Below, piece after piece: positions 7,134 through 7,422 of a stretch of 7,422 nt of DNA. The notes under the pieces were generated by a model. That model ran no database searches. It was not told the DNA's origin and was given only the letters and a program-made list of their open reading frames with translations. The position numbers and the translations under genes are program-made. Where the stretch lies: contig CAMLNK010000179.1 in assembly GCA_946481035.1 (NCBI GenBank), forward strand, positions 1-7,422, written 5' to 3'. The number at the start of each line of letters is the position of its first letter. The stretch's first letter is position 1. Origin of the DNA: an uncultured Dyadobacter sp. (GTDB taxonomy: Bacteria > Bacteroidota > Bacteroidia > Cytophagales > Spirosomataceae).

Positions 7134-7422
7134 ACACCCGCGGACTGGTGGAGCTGGTGGTACTCAATATCGGGTACGATATCGGTGTACTCTCGCCCGA
7201 AATCTTCACAATGATGGTGATCATGGCCCTTGCAACCACTTGTATGACAGGCCCGGCATTGGACCTGATCGACAGGTTTCTGCCCGCACCGAAAGAAGAT
7301 CTCCATCCGGTGCACGAGCCTTCCCGTTTCTCGGTCCTGATCGCCTTCGCGAGCCCGCAGGGCGGCCGTAAAATGCTTCGATTGGCCGATAAGCTGGTTT
7401 CCAAACAGCCCGACGAACAGAA
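7130..7422 (+). pseudogene. Out-of-frame continuation of the CPA2 antiporter, running off the window
   Basis: The 97 codons visible here begin with [19 protein letters not shown], the strongly conserved last-helix region of CPA2 antiporters, then [21 protein letters not shown], a short linker, and [19 protein letters not shown], which resembles the start of the cytoplasmic C-terminal domain of long (about 750-residue) Bacteroidota antiporters. The same frame reads IIGSL immediately before the ATG, another family match, so this is the displaced 3' part of the gene at 5928 and not an independent gene. The ATG overlaps the upstream stop as ATGA, so reinitiation could in principle yield a second polypeptide. 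The sequence runs past position 7422, so its true end is unknown. Confidence 0.8.

Noticed and set aside
7101..7135. Programmed ribosomal frameshift in the antiporter
   Set aside because: I see no slippery heptamer, and a frameshift could not restore the roughly ten conserved residues that seem to be missing.

Overview
The window looks like a chromosomal segment from a Bacteroidota organism. A Cytophagales relative such as Dyadobacter or Spirosoma seems likely, but the genus is a guess from protein style. The evidence is a SusC/SusD outer-membrane pair, A/T-rich leaders instead of Shine-Dalgarno sites at most starts, and semi-regular 7- and 8-bp repeats between genes. All supported genes are on the + strand.

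Positions 3-4150 form a compact block: the C-terminal half of a SusC-type TonB-dependent transporter (its start lies left of the window), a SusD-type lipoprotein with PF12771-like motifs, and 30 bp later an RraA/HMG-aldolase-like protein with a Sec signal peptide. A 208-bp gap holding heptamer repeats in inverted orientation separates this block from a Tat-signal enolase-superfamily protein (mandelate racemase / sugar-acid dehydratase type, 4359-5843). A perfect 13-bp hairpin (5850-5884) closes the block. The layout suggests capture of a sugar acid or related ligand at the outer membrane, dehydration to a 2-keto-3-deoxy acid, and aldol cleavage of that product, with both enzymes apparently exported. 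The export signals and catalytic motifs are visible; the substrate and the pathway order are inference.

Downstream of the hairpin is a separate unit, a CPA2-type cation:proton antiporter (5928 onward). Its reading frame is broken near 7116: a short stretch normally conserved in this family appears to be missing, the frame shifts, and the rest continues in another frame from an ATG that overlaps the stop (ATGA) to the end of the window. This is either a real disruption or a sequence error.

The most unusual non-coding structures are two abutting 8-bp-period tandem repeats directly before the SusD gene (1544-1648) and the GACCATG/CATGGTC inverted heptamer arrays (4181-4291) before the dehydratase gene. 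I found no RNA genes, CRISPR arrays, insertion sequences or defence genes.
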